A DNA stretch of 64,000 bases from Candidatus Aminicenantota bacterium. GTDB lineage: Bacteria > Acidobacteriota > Aminicenantia > Aminicenantales > Saccharicenantaceae. The notes under the pieces were generated by a model. It had not been told where the DNA came from. It saw only the letters and a list, made by a program, of their open reading frames with translations, and did not search any database. Positions 52,360 through 61,775 of the stretch are shown piece by piece. Both the position numbers and the translations under genes were made by a program. The stretch's first letter is position 1; each line of letters opens with the position of its first letter. Location: the NCBI GenBank assembly GCA_014360015.1, contig JACIYJ010000001.1, positions 248,001-312,000 of the forward strand. The letters are read 5' to 3'.

Positions 52360-52518
52360 AAAAAAGTAGAAGACAAAGCTTGAAAGTATAAAGATTTCAA
52401 AATAGTTAAGATAAAGCAAGGGAATTAGAAATTTAAGGAAAACTTTGGCTGTTTCAAAGAAGCGTCAAAAACAACACACACGTTTTTCTATTAGTTCTTT
52501 GGTGTGGCAGTGAAGATG

Positions 52519-52547
52519 TTGATAAAGACGGTTTTTTTATATAGATT
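52519..52547 (+). promoter_or_regulatory. Promoter of fmdB
   Basis: TTGATA (52519-52524), 17-bp spacer and TAGATT (52542-52547), 41 bp before the ATG, which has GAGGGGAG as ribosome site. Confidence 0.4.
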
Positions 52548-52588
52548 ATACTGGAATAAAGGAAATTGGAATCAGAGGGGAGTGGACG

Positions 52589-53026
52589 ATGCCCATCTAT
52601 GAATATCGCTGTAAGGATTGCGGGAAAAAATCTTCCTTTCTGATTCTTTCCATCAATTCTGCCTTTGAGCCTCGCTGTAAGGCCTGTGGCAGTCCTGACC
52701 TGGAAAAGTTGGTTTCCAGGGTGGCGGTGATCAGGTCAGAAGAGAGCCGGCTGGAAAGCTTAGCCGACCCGGCCAAACTCGGCGACCTGGATGAAAATGA
52801 CCCGAAAAGCATTGCTCGCTGGATGAAAAAGTTCGGTCGGGAGATGGGTGAGGAGCTTGGTCCTGAATTTAACGAAGAAGTTGACCGGGCGATTGAAGAA
52901 GCGGAGAAGGCTGAATCGGGCAAAAGTGAAGGTGAGGAAGAGAGCAATTCAGCTGATTCAGGCGAAGATTTTTCGTACGGTTCAAGTTATGCGGCCAGCG
53001 CTGATGAAAATCCGGACATTGATTAA
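52589..53026 (+). CDS. FmdB-family zinc-ribbon protein
   Basis: A 145-residue protein that opens with M-P-I-Y-E-Y-R-C-K-D-C-G, the FmdB/CxxC_CxxC_SSSS start. The second pair R-C-K-A-C-G completes a zinc ribbon in the first 40 residues. The remainder is a highly acidic, low-complexity tail (E-E-A-E-K-A-E-S-G-K-S-E-G-E-E-E). Such proteins have been proposed as small regulatory or metal-site proteins, with no proven general role. Likely co-transcribed with rmuC, 64 bp on. Confidence 0.85.
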   Translation: MPIYEYRCKDCGKKSSFLILSINSAFEPRCKACGSPDLEKLVSRVAVIRSEESRLESLADPAKLGDLDENDPKSIARWMKKFGREMGEELGPEFNEEVDRAIEEAEKAESGKSEGEEESNSADSGEDFSYGSSYAASADENPDID

Positions 53027-53090
53027 TTTGCCTGGTGATTGGTGAGGAGATTGGTCGGTCAAATAAGGTATTGATTGAAGGAGAAATGAG

Positions 53091-54359
53091 ATGAATCCAT
53101 TTATTTCTTTTGTTATCGGCGCTGCGTTTGGAGCAATTTTGGTTTTGGTCATATATCATTTCCAGCAGAAAAAAGCCCGTGAACTGGCTCAGGAGTTGGT
53201 GGCCCAGGCCCAAGTTCAGAAAACCCAGGAACTGGAAATTCTCCTCGACCGGATGCGGGACTCTTTCGGTTCTTTATCATTTGAAGCGCTCAAGAAAAAT
53301 ACCGACGAATTTTTGAAGCTGGCCAATGAAGTATTGAGCCGACAAACCCAGATGGGCGAAAAAGACCTGGAGTCAAAGAAAAGACTCATCGACCAGACGC
53401 TCGAAGGAATGAAAACTGACTTGAACAAGATTCAAACACTCATCACTGAGTTTGAAAAGGACCGGGCCAATAAATTCGGGCAGCTGGAGAATCAGCTGCG
53501 GTTAGCTCTGGAGCAAACCAGCAAACTTCAGGAAACCACCAACCAGTTACGCCAGGCCTTGGCTAGCACCCGGGTCCGCGGCCAGTGGGGTGAACGTATG
53601 GCTGAAGATATTCTAAGACTGATGGGCTTTGTCGAAGGCTTTAATTATGAAAAACAGAAATCTGGAGAGACTGGGCTGACCAGACCTGATTACACTTTTT
53701 TCCTTCCTCAGGGCCGAAAAATCAATATGGATGTCAAGTTTCCTCTGGATAATTACCTCCATTATCTCGAGGCCAGCAACGATACTGAAAGAGAAAATTA
53801 CAAGCAGCAGTTTTTAAAGGATGTTCGGGCCAGAATCAAAGAAGTTACCACCCGGGATTACATCAATCCCGAAGAAAATACCCTTGATTATGTGTTAATT
53901 TTTATCCCCAATGAACAGGTCTATGCTTTCATCAATGAAAATGACCGGACTCTGCTGGACGAAGCTCTGAAGAAAAAAGTTATTCTTTGTTCTCCTATCA
54001 CTCTTTATGCGGTTCTGGCCATCATCCGGCAGGCGATGGAAAACTTCAACCTGCAGAACACAGCCGGTCAGATTCTTAATCTATTGGATTCTTTCTACAA
54101 GCAATGGCAGGCGTTTGTTAAGTCGCTGGAAAAAGTTGGTAAGAAAATCGAAGAAGCTCAGAATGAGTTCCAGATTCTTAATTCAACCCGAAAAAACCAG
54201 CTGGAAAAGCCGCTGCGCCAGATTGAGACCATAAAAAAACAGTGTCAGCCGGAGATGCTTAAACCCGGTACCATCCCAGCAGAAGCTGAAATAATAGAGG
54301 GAGAAGCTGAGGTAGAAGAGGTAGAACAAGAATTGCCGGGACTGGCAGACAAAAAGTAA
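53091..54359 (+). CDS. rmuC: RmuC-family protein
   Basis: A 422-residue protein anchored by an N-terminal helix (F-I-S-F-V-I-G-A-A-F-G-A-I-L-V-L-V-I-Y). A coiled coil follows (about 25-165), then the RmuC nuclease-like domain: S-T-R-V-R-G-Q-W-G-E, then R-P-D-Y-T-F-F-L-P-Q-G-R-K-I-N-M-D-V-K-F-P-L-D-N-Y. These acidic and lysine residues fit the PD-(D/E)xK fold. E. coli RmuC limits inversions between repeats and is implicated in countering phage DNA. The tail is acidic. It ends against the MFS gene. Confidence 0.93.
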   Translation: MNPFISFVIGAAFGAILVLVIYHFQQKKARELAQELVAQAQVQKTQELEILLDRMRDSFGSLSFEALKKNTDEFLKLANEVLSRQTQMGEKDLESKKRLIDQTLEGMKTDLNKIQTLITEFEKDRANKFGQLENQLRLALEQTSKLQETTNQLRQALASTRVRGQWGERMAEDILRLMGFVEGFNYEKQKSGETGLTRPDYTFFLPQGRKINMDVKFPLDNYLHYLEASNDTERENYKQQFLKDVRARIKEVTTRDYINPEENTLDYVLIFIPNEQVYAFINENDRTLLDEALKKKVILCSPITLYAVLAIIRQAMENFNLQNTAGQILNLLDSFYKQWQAFVKSLEKVGKKIEEAQNEFQILNSTRKNQLEKPLRQIETIKKQCQPEMLKPGTIPAEAEIIEGEAEVEEVEQELPGLADKK

Positions 54360-54367
54360 GTTTCCTG

Positions 54368-54421
54368 TTTTCAGGTGAGGGATAGAAATAAGGGTTTACT
54401 TTTAAAATGACAACCTGAAAA
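54368..54421. terminator. Inverted repeat between rmuC and the MFS gene
   Basis: TTTTCAGGT (54368-54376) and its exact complement ACCTGAAAA (54413-54421), 36-nt loop, in a 78-bp convergent gap. Position suits a bidirectional terminator, but the loop is long. Confidence 0.3.
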
Positions 54422-54437
54422 ATTATGGCCGGTGTTA

Positions 54438-55820
54438 TTAATGAAAATTAAATTTTCCAGTTGAGGGTTTTTTCAGAAAGGTCAGGGCTGCCGCTGCGGC
54501 CAGACAAAGAACTCCAGCTACAAGAAAGGCCTGACTGTAATTGCCGACGACTATGGATTTCTTCAAACCCTGACCGGTGCTGTCAAATTCCTGAAAACTG
54601 ATAATGGCCGCAGTTTTCATCAACCCGGCTGCTAAATAAGGTCCCAAAATGCCGCCCATACCATAGGCGCTGAACATCCAGCCGTAATTGGTTCCATAGT
54701 GTTTTGTCCCGAAAAAGTCAGCGGTCACTGCTGGAAAAACAGCCAGGAATCCCCCGAAGCATAGCCCGATAAGCGAGATGCCGATGAGAAAGAGAGAATA
54801 GTTTTTAAAGCTGTTAAAAAAAAGCATGGTCAGACCGCAGAGGGTGAACATGGCCAGCAAAGTGGCCTTCCTGCCAGCGAGGTCAGAAATTTTTCCCCAG
54901 ACAATTCGACCCAGAGAGTTGAAAATGGCCAGGATGGAAACAGCCAGAGCTCCGGCTGAAGCAATCTGGTTGAATTGAGCCGGGTCAAGGCCCGAAGTTA
55001 GATTTGATAGAGCAAATGATTGCCAGATGGGTGAGGCTTTCATGATGATCATAAGCCCCGCGGCACAACCCGTGAGATAAACTCCCCAGAGCAACCAGAA
55101 CTGCCAGGTGCGAAACATTTCTGAAGGTGAAAAATCCACTTTCAGACTGGCTGCGGAAACGGATTGAGCCGGCGGATTCCAGCCTGCAGGCTTATATCCT
55201 GGTTCCGGATTTTTCAGGAAAATGGCCCCGAGCGTGATGGTGGCGAGGAAGATAACACCCAAAACCAGAAAGGTGTTGAACAGCCCGACTTCTGGCAGGC
55301 GAAAAAGATTTTTTCCGAAAAGCTGATAAAAGCCACCACTAATAAGCCCTCTGGCTAAGGGAGCAAAAAAGAAAGCTCCGGCGCCAAAGCCAGCTACAGC
55401 CAGACCGGTGATCAAGCCCCTTTTATCCGGAAACCACTTAACACAGGTGGCAATCGGACAGACATAAGCTGCGCCGATTCCCAGCCCGCCGAGCACTGAA
55501 TAGGTGAGTATAAGCCAGATGAGTGCGGTGGACGACGGGAAACTGGCTGTGAATTTAGCCAGAATCAAACCCAGCCCGAGCATCAGGCCGCCGGCAGTGG
55601 CTACCGGCCGCGGCCCTACCCTGTCCTGGATACGGCCAGCCAAAATCACTGCCAAGGCAAAGCTTGCTAAAATAATCTGGGCCGGCAGGGTAACGTGGGT
55701 TTCTTTCCAGGCCGGGAAATGAGTCAGAAGCGGGGTCTGGAAAACGCTCCAAATATAAACAGCTCCCAGACTTACCTGAATGATGAGCGCGCCCAAAACA
55801 ACAAACCACCTGTTCTTCAT
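54438..55820 (-). CDS. MFS carrier, oxalate/formate antiporter (OFA) type
   Basis: An inner-membrane carrier of about 460 residues with 12 helices. The start is placed at 55820 (M-K-N-R-W-F-V-V-L-G-A); a frame from 55853 adds 11 residues and neither start has a strong ribosome site. Helix 1 G-A-V-Y-I-W-S-V-F and the loop G-R-I-Q-D-R-V-G-P-R match the OFA branch, as does N-S-L-G-R-I-V-W-G-K-I-S-D in helix 7-8. Members exchange monocarboxylates or dicarboxylates, including oxalate/formate and lactate/pyruvate. The substrate is inferred only to be a small organic anion. Confidence 0.87.
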   Translation of the reverse strand: MKNRWFVVLGALIIQVSLGAVYIWSVFQTPLLTHFPAWKETHVTLPAQIILASFALAVILAGRIQDRVGPRPVATAGGLMLGLGLILAKFTASFPSSTALIWLILTYSVLGGLGIGAAYVCPIATCVKWFPDKRGLITGLAVAGFGAGAFFFAPLARGLISGGFYQLFGKNLFRLPEVGLFNTFLVLGVIFLATITLGAIFLKNPEPGYKPAGWNPPAQSVSAASLKVDFSPSEMFRTWQFWLLWGVYLTGCAAGLMIIMKASPIWQSFALSNLTSGLDPAQFNQIASAGALAVSILAIFNSLGRIVWGKISDLAGRKATLLAMFTLCGLTMLFFNSFKNYSLFLIGISLIGLCFGGFLAVFPAVTADFFGTKHYGTNYGWMFSAYGMGGILGPYLAAGLMKTAAIISFQEFDSTGQGLKKSIVVGNYSQAFLVAGVLCLAAAAALTFLKKPSTGKFNFH

Positions 55821-55849
55821 AATAAGCACCATCTTTGGAAAAATTTTAT

Positions 55850-56524
55850 TCAAACCCGGGGACCGAAGATTTTGGTCCCGATCCGCACTCTGGTGGCTCC
55901 TTCTTCTATAGCCACCCTGTAGGAATTGGTCATTCCCATAGACAGAATGCGGAGGTCAGCTCCGGGTAGGTTCAAGTTTTGCAGATAGTCAAAAAGTTGT
56001 TTAGTCTCTCGAAAATAGGAGCGGGCTTCTTCCGGATTGTCTTCAAAGGGTCCCATGGTCATCAGCCCTGAAAGCTTCAAGTTGGGAAACTGGATGATAG
56101 CTCGAGCCAGTTCTTCAACTTTTTCTGGGAAAACGCCGAATTTCTGAGGCTCACGACCGGAATTAACTTCAATCAATACTGGCATAATTTTACCCTGAGC
56201 CGCAGCTCTTTTATTGATTTCTTCTGCCAGGTCCACCGAATCCACGGTTTCAATCATATCAAAAATTTCCACGGCTTTTTTGACTTTGTTTTTCTGAAGA
56301 TGGCCGATGAATGACCAACTGACCCGGCGTCCGATTACCTGAAAGGCGGCCACTGCTTCCTGAACGTAGTTTTCACCAATGATTTTTATTCCGGCTTCGA
56401 TGGCTGCCAGAATTTTTTCCGTTGTTTGCTGTTTGGCCGCAGCCACCAGTTCCACGCCGGGCGGAAGTTCCTGCAGCAGTTTCCTGACATTTTCTCTAAT
56501 ATAGTCCAGTTCACCGCTCATCAT
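55850..56524 (-). CDS. yggS: YggS/PLPBP-family PLP-binding protein
   Basis: A 224-residue single-domain TIM-barrel protein that binds PLP and helps keep PLP and amino-acid pools balanced; no catalytic activity is known for the family. PLP lysine K31 is in L-V-A-A-A-K-Q. I-G-E-N-Y-V-Q-E-A, S-F-I-G-H-L-Q-K-N-K, L-M-T-M-G-P-F and S-M-G-M-T-N-S-Y are conserved. The start at ATG ATG (56524) is chosen because the family N-terminus is short and a TATAAT lies 11 bases upstream inside the longer frame from 56566. There is no ribosome site. Confidence 0.93.
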   Translation of the reverse strand: MMSGELDYIRENVRKLLQELPPGVELVAAAKQQTTEKILAAIEAGIKIIGENYVQEAVAAFQVIGRRVSWSFIGHLQKNKVKKAVEIFDMIETVDSVDLAEEINKRAAAQGKIMPVLIEVNSGREPQKFGVFPEKVEELARAIIQFPNLKLSGLMTMGPFEDNPEEARSYFRETKQLFDYLQNLNLPGADLRILSMGMTNSYRVAIEEGATRVRIGTKIFGPRV

Positions 56525-56534
56525 AGCACTAAAA

Positions 56535-56563
56535 ATTATACTTAAGGTAAATCGAAGACTCAA
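56535..56563 (-). promoter_or_regulatory. Promoter of yggS, nearly leaderless
   Basis: On the minus strand TTGAGT (56558-56563), a 17-bp spacer and a perfect TATAAT (56535-56540). The predicted start is only about four bases ahead of the first ATG. Confidence 0.55.
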
Positions 56564-56693
56564 CAAAAGTTATTTTTTGCTCTGTAAGAAGCAAAAATAG
56601 ACATTTTGTAAAAATCTTAAATAGACACCCAAAATACTTGCTAAAATCACGGCCATAATCTAAATTAAATTCAGTGAATTTGGAGGAAGAAGG

Positions 56694-57722
56694 TTGGTGA
56701 ACATCCGTCAGCAGATAGAAGAGGCAGAGAGAAAAAATTTATCGCCCCGAGCCTGTTTGAGTGCTAAAAGCCGCGGTCGGCAGCGACCCGAACAACCACA
56801 TCCTATCAGGACAGCTTTTCAGCGCGACCGCGACCGGATCATTCATTCCAAATCCTTCCGCCGGCTGAAGCACAAAACCCAGGTCTTTCTTTCACCTTTT
56901 GGTGACCATTATCGCACCCGGCTGACTCACACCTTGGAAGTTTCGCAAATTGCCCGAACCATTGCCCGAGCTCTTCGCCTCAACGAAGACCTGACTGAAG
57001 CCATTGCCCTAGGCCATGACCTCGGCCATACACCTTTTGGTCATTCTGGTGAAGAAACCCTAAATGAGCTTCTTCCCGGCGGTTTCCATCATTCCGAGCA
57101 GAGTCTGCGAGTTGTGGATAAACTTGAGTATGAAGGCAAAGGTCTGAACTTAACTTTTGAAGTCAGGGACGGCATCCTCAAACATTCTAAGGGAAGGGGA
57201 GAAATTTTTGACGATGATCCGGAAGAAATGCCAGCCACCTTAGAAGGCCAGATTGTCCGGGTCTCGGATGTCATCGCTTATGTTAACCACGATATCGATG
57301 ATGCTTTAAGAGCCGGACTGATCAAAGAAGAAGAAATTCCGGCAAAAATTACTGATATCCTCGGCAAGCATCACGCCACCCGCATTGATCGCTTGGTGCT
57401 GGATGTGGTGGAGACCAGCCTGAAAAATGGTCTGGAAAGAATTGCCATGAGCCAGAAAATTTATCAGGCTCTGATCGATCTCAGGGATTTTCTGTATGAA
57501 AAAGTATACTTTAATTCAGCGGCCAGGGAAGATTTGAACAAGACGAAGAAGGTGATCAGAGAACTTTATGAATACCTGCTTAAAAATCCTGGCGATATGG
57601 TAAAAGAATATCCGAAAGGGGACTCACTCGAAAGACGGGTAGGCGATTTTATAGCCGGCATGACCGATAGCTACGCCTTAGCCATGTATGAAAAAATTTT
57701 CCTGCCACGGGTAAGGTTTTAG
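56694..57722 (+). CDS. dgt: Deoxyguanosinetriphosphate triphosphohydrolase-like HD protein
   Basis: A 342-residue HD-domain hydrolase that removes triphosphate from dNTPs; these proteins control nucleotide pools and can act against phage. The start is TTG 56694 (or GTG 56697) after GGAGGAAGAAGG. The metal ligands appear as R-L-T-H-T-L-E-V (His), [15 protein letters not shown] (HD) and V-S-D-V-I-A-Y (Asp). [10 protein letters not shown] is the family lead-in. It belongs to the shorter Dgt-like group rather than the long E. coli type. Confidence 0.93.
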   Translation: MVNIRQQIEEAERKNLSPRACLSAKSRGRQRPEQPHPIRTAFQRDRDRIIHSKSFRRLKHKTQVFLSPFGDHYRTRLTHTLEVSQIARTIARALRLNEDLTEAIALGHDLGHTPFGHSGEETLNELLPGGFHHSEQSLRVVDKLEYEGKGLNLTFEVRDGILKHSKGRGEIFDDDPEEMPATLEGQIVRVSDVIAYVNHDIDDALRAGLIKEEEIPAKITDILGKHHATRIDRLVLDVVETSLKNGLERIAMSQKIYQALIDLRDFLYEKVYFNSAAREDLNKTKKVIRELYEYLLKNPGDMVKEYPKGDSLERRVGDFIAGMTDSYALAMYEKIFLPRVRF

Positions 57723-57851
57723 AAAAATAAAAATTATAAGTAAATTTCCGAGAGCAAAATTCTGATATTGTTCTGAATTTTGGCCAGATTTTGTTCTTGT
57801 TTTGTCCAGAATATCTTCAAGCTGATTGAAGTTAAAACAGACCGGTTTTAA

Positions 57852-57880
57852 TGGACAGAATCCTATTATTTTGCTATACT
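57852..57880 (+). promoter_or_regulatory. Promoter of the ABC-2 pair
   Basis: TGGACA (57852-57857), 17-bp spacer and TATACT (57875-57880) with an extended TG, 52 bp before the ATPase start. The rest of the gap 57723-57851 is featureless AT-rich DNA. Confidence 0.6.
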
Positions 57881-57932
57881 TTAGACCAGTTTTTCCTTCC
57901 GGTTATTACCAATCATTCAAAGGAGGATGAAG

Positions 57933-58682
57933 ATGAGCGCCGAAGGTCTTCCTATACTCGAAGTAAAGAATTTATCAAAATCTTATAATTCTTTTCAAGC
58001 AGTAAAGGATGTTTCCTTTGAATTATATCCAGGAGAAATTCTCGGACTTCTTGGCCCAAATGGTGCTGGTAAAACCACCATTATCCATATGCTTCTGGGC
58101 CTGACTTCTCCAACTTTCGGGGAAATCAGAATATTTGGATTGAACCCGGAAAAACCCAGACAGCGGGAAAAAATATTGGGCCGGATGAACTTTTCTTCCA
58201 CCTATGTGGCTCTGCCGTATTCCTTGACCTTGAGGGAGTCACTGATGGTTTTTGCTCTGCTATATGGGGTGAAAAAAGCTAAAGCTAAAATTGACTCGTT
58301 GATAGAGCAATTTGATCTCAAGGATGTGGCTGACCAGCCCGTTAGAACTCTTTCATCCGGTCAGATGACCAGACTTAACTTAGCCAAGGCTTTTATCAAC
58401 GACCCGGAGGTTCTCCTGCTTGATGAACCAACCGCCAGCCTTGATCCGGATATCGCTGACCGGACCCGAACTTATCTTAAAGAAGTCAAGCGTTCTAAAA
58501 AAATAGCTATCCTGTATACTTCTCACAACATGCAGGAAATGGAAGAGATTTCTGACCGCTTAATTTTTCTCCATCAGGGCGAAATTATTGCTCGGGGTAC
58601 TCCTAAGGACCTGATCGCTAAGTACAGGGGCGAAGACCTGGAAGATGTCTTCCTGAAAATTGCCCGGGAGGTGCGGCCATGA
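57933..58682 (+). CDS. ABC-2 type transporter ATPase
   Basis: A 249-residue ATPase. The second ATG (57933) is six bases after AGGAGG; the first ATG (57927) directly abuts that site and is less likely. Walker A G-P-N-G-A-G-K-T, the Q-loop region, signature L-S-S-G-Q-M-T-R-L-N (Ser for Gly), Walker B V-L-L-L-D-E-P-T-A-S-L-D-P and switch histidine T-S-H-N-M-Q-E-M are present. It overlaps its permease by four bases. A DrrA/NodI-like exporter; the cargo is unknown. Confidence 0.93.
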   Translation: MSAEGLPILEVKNLSKSYNSFQAVKDVSFELYPGEILGLLGPNGAGKTTIIHMLLGLTSPTFGEIRIFGLNPEKPRQREKILGRMNFSSTYVALPYSLTLRESLMVFALLYGVKKAKAKIDSLIEQFDLKDVADQPVRTLSSGQMTRLNLAKAFINDPEVLLLDEPTASLDPDIADRTRTYLKEVKRSKKIAILYTSHNMQEMEEISDRLIFLHQGEIIARGTPKDLIAKYRGEDLEDVFLKIAREVRP

Positions 58683-59479
58683 AACTCCATCGCATCTCAG
58701 CCATGTTCCTGCGTCATATTTACCTTTATCGCCACAGCATAACCAGATTAGTTGAGATTTTCTACTGGCCACTGCTTGACCTTCTGGTCTGGGGGTTTGT
58801 CAGTCTCTACATTTCCCGACTGTCAGCAGAAGGTAAATCCACTCCCAACTTCCTCGGAATTTTTCTTGGAGCTCTGATTCTCTGGGATATTCTTTTCCGC
58901 TCGCAGCAAGGGATTTCAGTTTCCTTTCTGGAAGAAGTCTGGGCCAGGAACTTTTTGAATTTGTTTGTCAGCCCGTTGACCATCGGTGAATATCTGGTTT
59001 CTCTGATGTTAGTGGCGGTATTCAAAGTGGTGGTGGTCTTTCTGATCAGCGCTCTCCTGGCCTGGGTGCTCTATTCTTTTAATCTTTTCATAATCGGCCT
59101 TTCCCTTCTGCCATTTATGCTCAACTTAATCATTCTGGGCTGGGCTCTTGGGATTTTAACCACCGGTTTGATTCTCAGGTTCGGCCAGCAGGCTGAAGTT
59201 TTAGCCTGGGGAGTGGCTTTTCTCTTTCAGCCAATCTCAGCTGTTTTTTATCCGGTTTCTGTATTGCCAAAATTCTTGCAGAAGCTGGCTACGTTTATCC
59301 CGGCCTCATATGTATTTGAAGGTATGAGAGCAATTATTTTTGGCCAGCGCTTTTCCTTTGATCTCCTACTGAGAGCTTTTGGTTTGAATGTGCTTTATTT
59401 AGGTCTTGCTCTGTTTTTCTTTTTCCGGATGTTCCGCCAGGTGAGAGCCAAGGGCCTTTTGGCCAAGATGGGCGAGTGA
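58679..59479 (+). CDS. ABC-2 type permease
   Basis: A 266-residue inner-membrane permease with six helices, no large periplasmic loop, and the N-terminal L-R-H-I-Y-L-Y-R-H-S-I elbow helix. F-Y-P-V-S-V-L-P-K-F-L-Q-K-L, followed by I-P-A-S-Y-V-F-E-G-M-R, is the usual ABC-2 signature region. It forms a homodimer with the preceding ATPase. The start shares ATGA with the ATPase stop. Confidence 0.92.
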   Translation: MKLHRISAMFLRHIYLYRHSITRLVEIFYWPLLDLLVWGFVSLYISRLSAEGKSTPNFLGIFLGALILWDILFRSQQGISVSFLEEVWARNFLNLFVSPLTIGEYLVSLMLVAVFKVVVVFLISALLAWVLYSFNLFIIGLSLLPFMLNLIILGWALGILTTGLILRFGQQAEVLAWGVAFLFQPISAVFYPVSVLPKFLQKLATFIPASYVFEGMRAIIFGQRFSFDLLLRAFGLNVLYLGLALFFFFRMFRQVRAKGLLAKMGE

Positions 59480-59480
59480 T

Positions 59481-59801
59481 TCACAGCCATTTAATCTTTA
59501 TTTCGCCGCCAAGTTTCCGAAATTCTTTATCTCCAGTCCGAAGTTCAGCTCTTTTCATTTTAGCTAAGGCCGTAGCGAAGCAGTCAGGATATGAAAGGCT
59601 GAATTTGGCATTAAGCTTAGCCGCTTCCTTAGCTAAGCTTAGGTCGACGTCTATTATCTAAATAGGGAGTGTTTTTATTAAGCTTTCGATTTCTTAAGTT
59701 TTATTAATGCCAAATTCTCTGGCTAGAATGAAGCTTTGTTAATAATTGACTGTACTCAAAAAACAAAGATTATTCTTCTCATAGATTTCAGGCAAAGCTT
59801 T
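59481..59801 (-). pseudogene. Decayed VapC-type PIN-domain toxin gene
   Basis: Read leftward, one frame shows C-F-L-S-T-V-N-Y-stop-Q-S-F, then I-L-A-R-E-F-G-I-N-K-T-stop, then L-P-I-stop-I-I-D-V-D-L-S-L-A. It ends S-Y-P-D-C-F-A-T-A-L-A and R-T-G-D-K-E-F before a normal stop. This is the order of a PIN toxin (catalytic Asp in S-x-x-D and T-G-D). Three in-frame stops (59739, 59694, 59658) and the missing N-terminal Asp region make it non-functional. No antitoxin gene is visible; transketolase occupies the upstream side. Confidence 0.65.
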
Positions 59802-59828
59802 TTAAATAGCAAAAGAGAACTTTGGCCC

Positions 59829-59857
59829 TTGAGCAAGACCGCCGATGATAATATAAT
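59829..59857 (+). promoter_or_regulatory. Promoter of transketolase
   Basis: TTGAGC (59829-59834), 17-bp spacer and a perfect TATAAT (59852-59857), 31 bp before the ATG, which has GCGGGAG as ribosome site. Confidence 0.6.
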
Positions 59858-59888
59858 TAACAATCAATTTATATTGCGGGAGTAAAAA

Positions 59889-61712
59889 ATGGCTTCAGTC
59901 TCTACCTTAGAAAAAATTGCTAAACGCCTGAGAATTCATTCTTTGCGGATGACTACGGCGGCAGGTTCCGGTCATCCCACTACCTGTTTATCATCAGCCG
60001 AAATTATGGCCTGCCTTTTTTTCCATGAAATGCGCTATGACCCGAAGGACCCCTTTGCCTGGTCAAACGATGAATTTGTTCTGTCCAAGGGGCATGCTGC
60101 ACCGATTCTCTGGGCTGCTTATGCTGAAGCTGGGATTATTCCTCAAGAATCACTTCTTGATTTGAGGAAAATCCATAGCGATCTTGAAGGGCATCCCACA
60201 CCGAGAATGCCCTGGGTCAAGGCTGCTACCGGCTCTCTCGGACAGGGATTGTCAGTAGGTGTGGGCCTGGCTCTGGCTCAGAAGCTGACCGGAGTCAAAG
60301 CCCGAACTTTTGTTTTGATGGGTGATGGTGAGTGTGCTGAAGGTGCAGTCTGGGAAGCAGCCAATGCCGCCAGAGAGCTGAAGCTGGGAAATCTGGTAGC
60401 TATCGTCGATGTCAACCGACTCGGCCAATCAGATCCGACCATGCACCAGCATGACCTTAAAGCTTATGCAAAAAAATTCCAAGCCTTTGGTTGGGATGTG
60501 TACCAGGTCGATGGACATAAAATCGAAAAAATTCTCGAAGCCTTGGCCAAAGCCCGAAAGGGACCAAATCCAAAAGTCATTCTGGCCCGAACCATCAAAG
60601 GCAAAGGTGTATCTTTTATCGAAGATAAAAATGGCTGGCACGGCAAGCCGCTGAAGCCGGAAGAGCTGGAAAAAGCCTTAGCCGAACTCGGGCCGATGCC
60701 CGAGATTGATTCCAGAAGGTATGTACGGACGAGGCTTGCGGTTAAAGCTCCGGAGTGGAAGGACAGCGTGGATATGGAACCACCGGCTTATCAAGAAAAA
60801 ACAGCGACCCGGCTGGCTTATGGAATTGCCTTAGCTAAGCTGGGCAAAGCCAATGAGCGGGTGGTGGTGATTGACGGCGATGTTAAGAACTCTACCTATG
60901 CTGATAGATTCTTTGCCGCTTTTCCCGAGCGCTCTTTCCAGTCTTTCATTGCCGAGCAGAACATAGTTGGTATGGCTATGGGACTGGCAGCCAAAGGCTT
61001 TTTACCTTTTGTGGCTACCTTTGCCGCTTTTTTGACCAGAGCCCATGACCAGATCCGGATGGCTGCCTACTCTTTTTCCAACCTCAAACTGTGCGGTTCG
61101 CATGTAGGTGTTAGCATCGGCGAAGACGGGCCATCGCAGATGGGACTTGAAGATTTAGCCATGTTCCTGCCGATTCCGGGTTGTGTGGTGCTTTATCCGT
61201 CAGATGCTGTCTGTGCCGAAAAGTGCGTTAAGGAAGCGGCTAAATACCAGGGAATGGTTTATATCAGGACCACCAGACCGGCCACTCCGATTCTTTATCC
61301 ACCTGAAGAAGAATTTCCTGTTGGGGGTTCCAAAGTACTGCGGCGAAGCGACAATGATGCTGTGACAGTGGTGGCTGCCGGCATCACTGTTCATGAAGCC
61401 CTCAAAGCTTATGAGCTTCTGAAGAAAGAAGGGATCAACATTAGAATTATTGACGCTTACTCAGTAAAACCCATTGATGCTGAAACTATTATAAAGTCGG
61501 TTGCCGAGACTAGTGGCCGGGTGGTTGTGGCTGAAGACCACTTCGAGCAGGGCGGGTTGGGAACGGCAGTGGCTCTGGTGCTGCCGGAGAAAAAGTTCTG
61601 GAAGCATCTCTGTGTCAGGGAGCTGCCGCGTTCGGGCAAGCCTGAGGAACTGCTGGCTAAGTATGAGATAGATGCTGCGGCCATCATCCGGGCTGTTAAA
61701 TCTCTGCTGTGA
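59889..61712 (+). CDS. tkt: Transketolase
   Basis: Thiamine-diphosphate enzyme moving two-carbon units in the pentose phosphate pathway. The 607-residue single chain joins the N-terminal half (A-G-S-G-H-P-T-T, L-S-K-G-H-A-A-P, and the thiamine motif M-G-D-G-E-C-A-E-G continuing to N) with the pyrimidine domain (E-Q-N-I-V-G-M-A-x-G-L-A) and a C-terminal domain. It is shorter than the E. coli type, like the enzymes of many anaerobes that are otherwise split in two genes. G-D-G at about 142 and the E in A-E-Q-N are catalytic. Confidence 0.94.
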   Translation: MASVSTLEKIAKRLRIHSLRMTTAAGSGHPTTCLSSAEIMACLFFHEMRYDPKDPFAWSNDEFVLSKGHAAPILWAAYAEAGIIPQESLLDLRKIHSDLEGHPTPRMPWVKAATGSLGQGLSVGVGLALAQKLTGVKARTFVLMGDGECAEGAVWEAANAARELKLGNLVAIVDVNRLGQSDPTMHQHDLKAYAKKFQAFGWDVYQVDGHKIEKILEALAKARKGPNPKVILARTIKGKGVSFIEDKNGWHGKPLKPEELEKALAELGPMPEIDSRRYVRTRLAVKAPEWKDSVDMEPPAYQEKTATRLAYGIALAKLGKANERVVVIDGDVKNSTYADRFFAAFPERSFQSFIAEQNIVGMAMGLAAKGFLPFVATFAAFLTRAHDQIRMAAYSFSNLKLCGSHVGVSIGEDGPSQMGLEDLAMFLPIPGCVVLYPSDAVCAEKCVKEAAKYQGMVYIRTTRPATPILYPPEEEFPVGGSKVLRRSDNDAVTVVAAGITVHEALKAYELLKKEGINIRIIDAYSVKPIDAETIIKSVAETSGRVVVAEDHFEQGGLGTAVALVLPEKKFWKHLCVRELPRSGKPEELLAKYEIDAAAIIRAVKSLL

Positions 61713-61775
61713 TTTTTGTGGCATTTTAAAGCCGGCTGGGAAAATGATAACATTCAGAAGTTAGTAGAGGGAAGG

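Noticed and set aside
59476..59661. 61-codon plus-strand frame after the ABC-2 permease
   Set aside because: It is the antisense of the vapC relic, whose PIN motifs on the minus strand explain the open frame.
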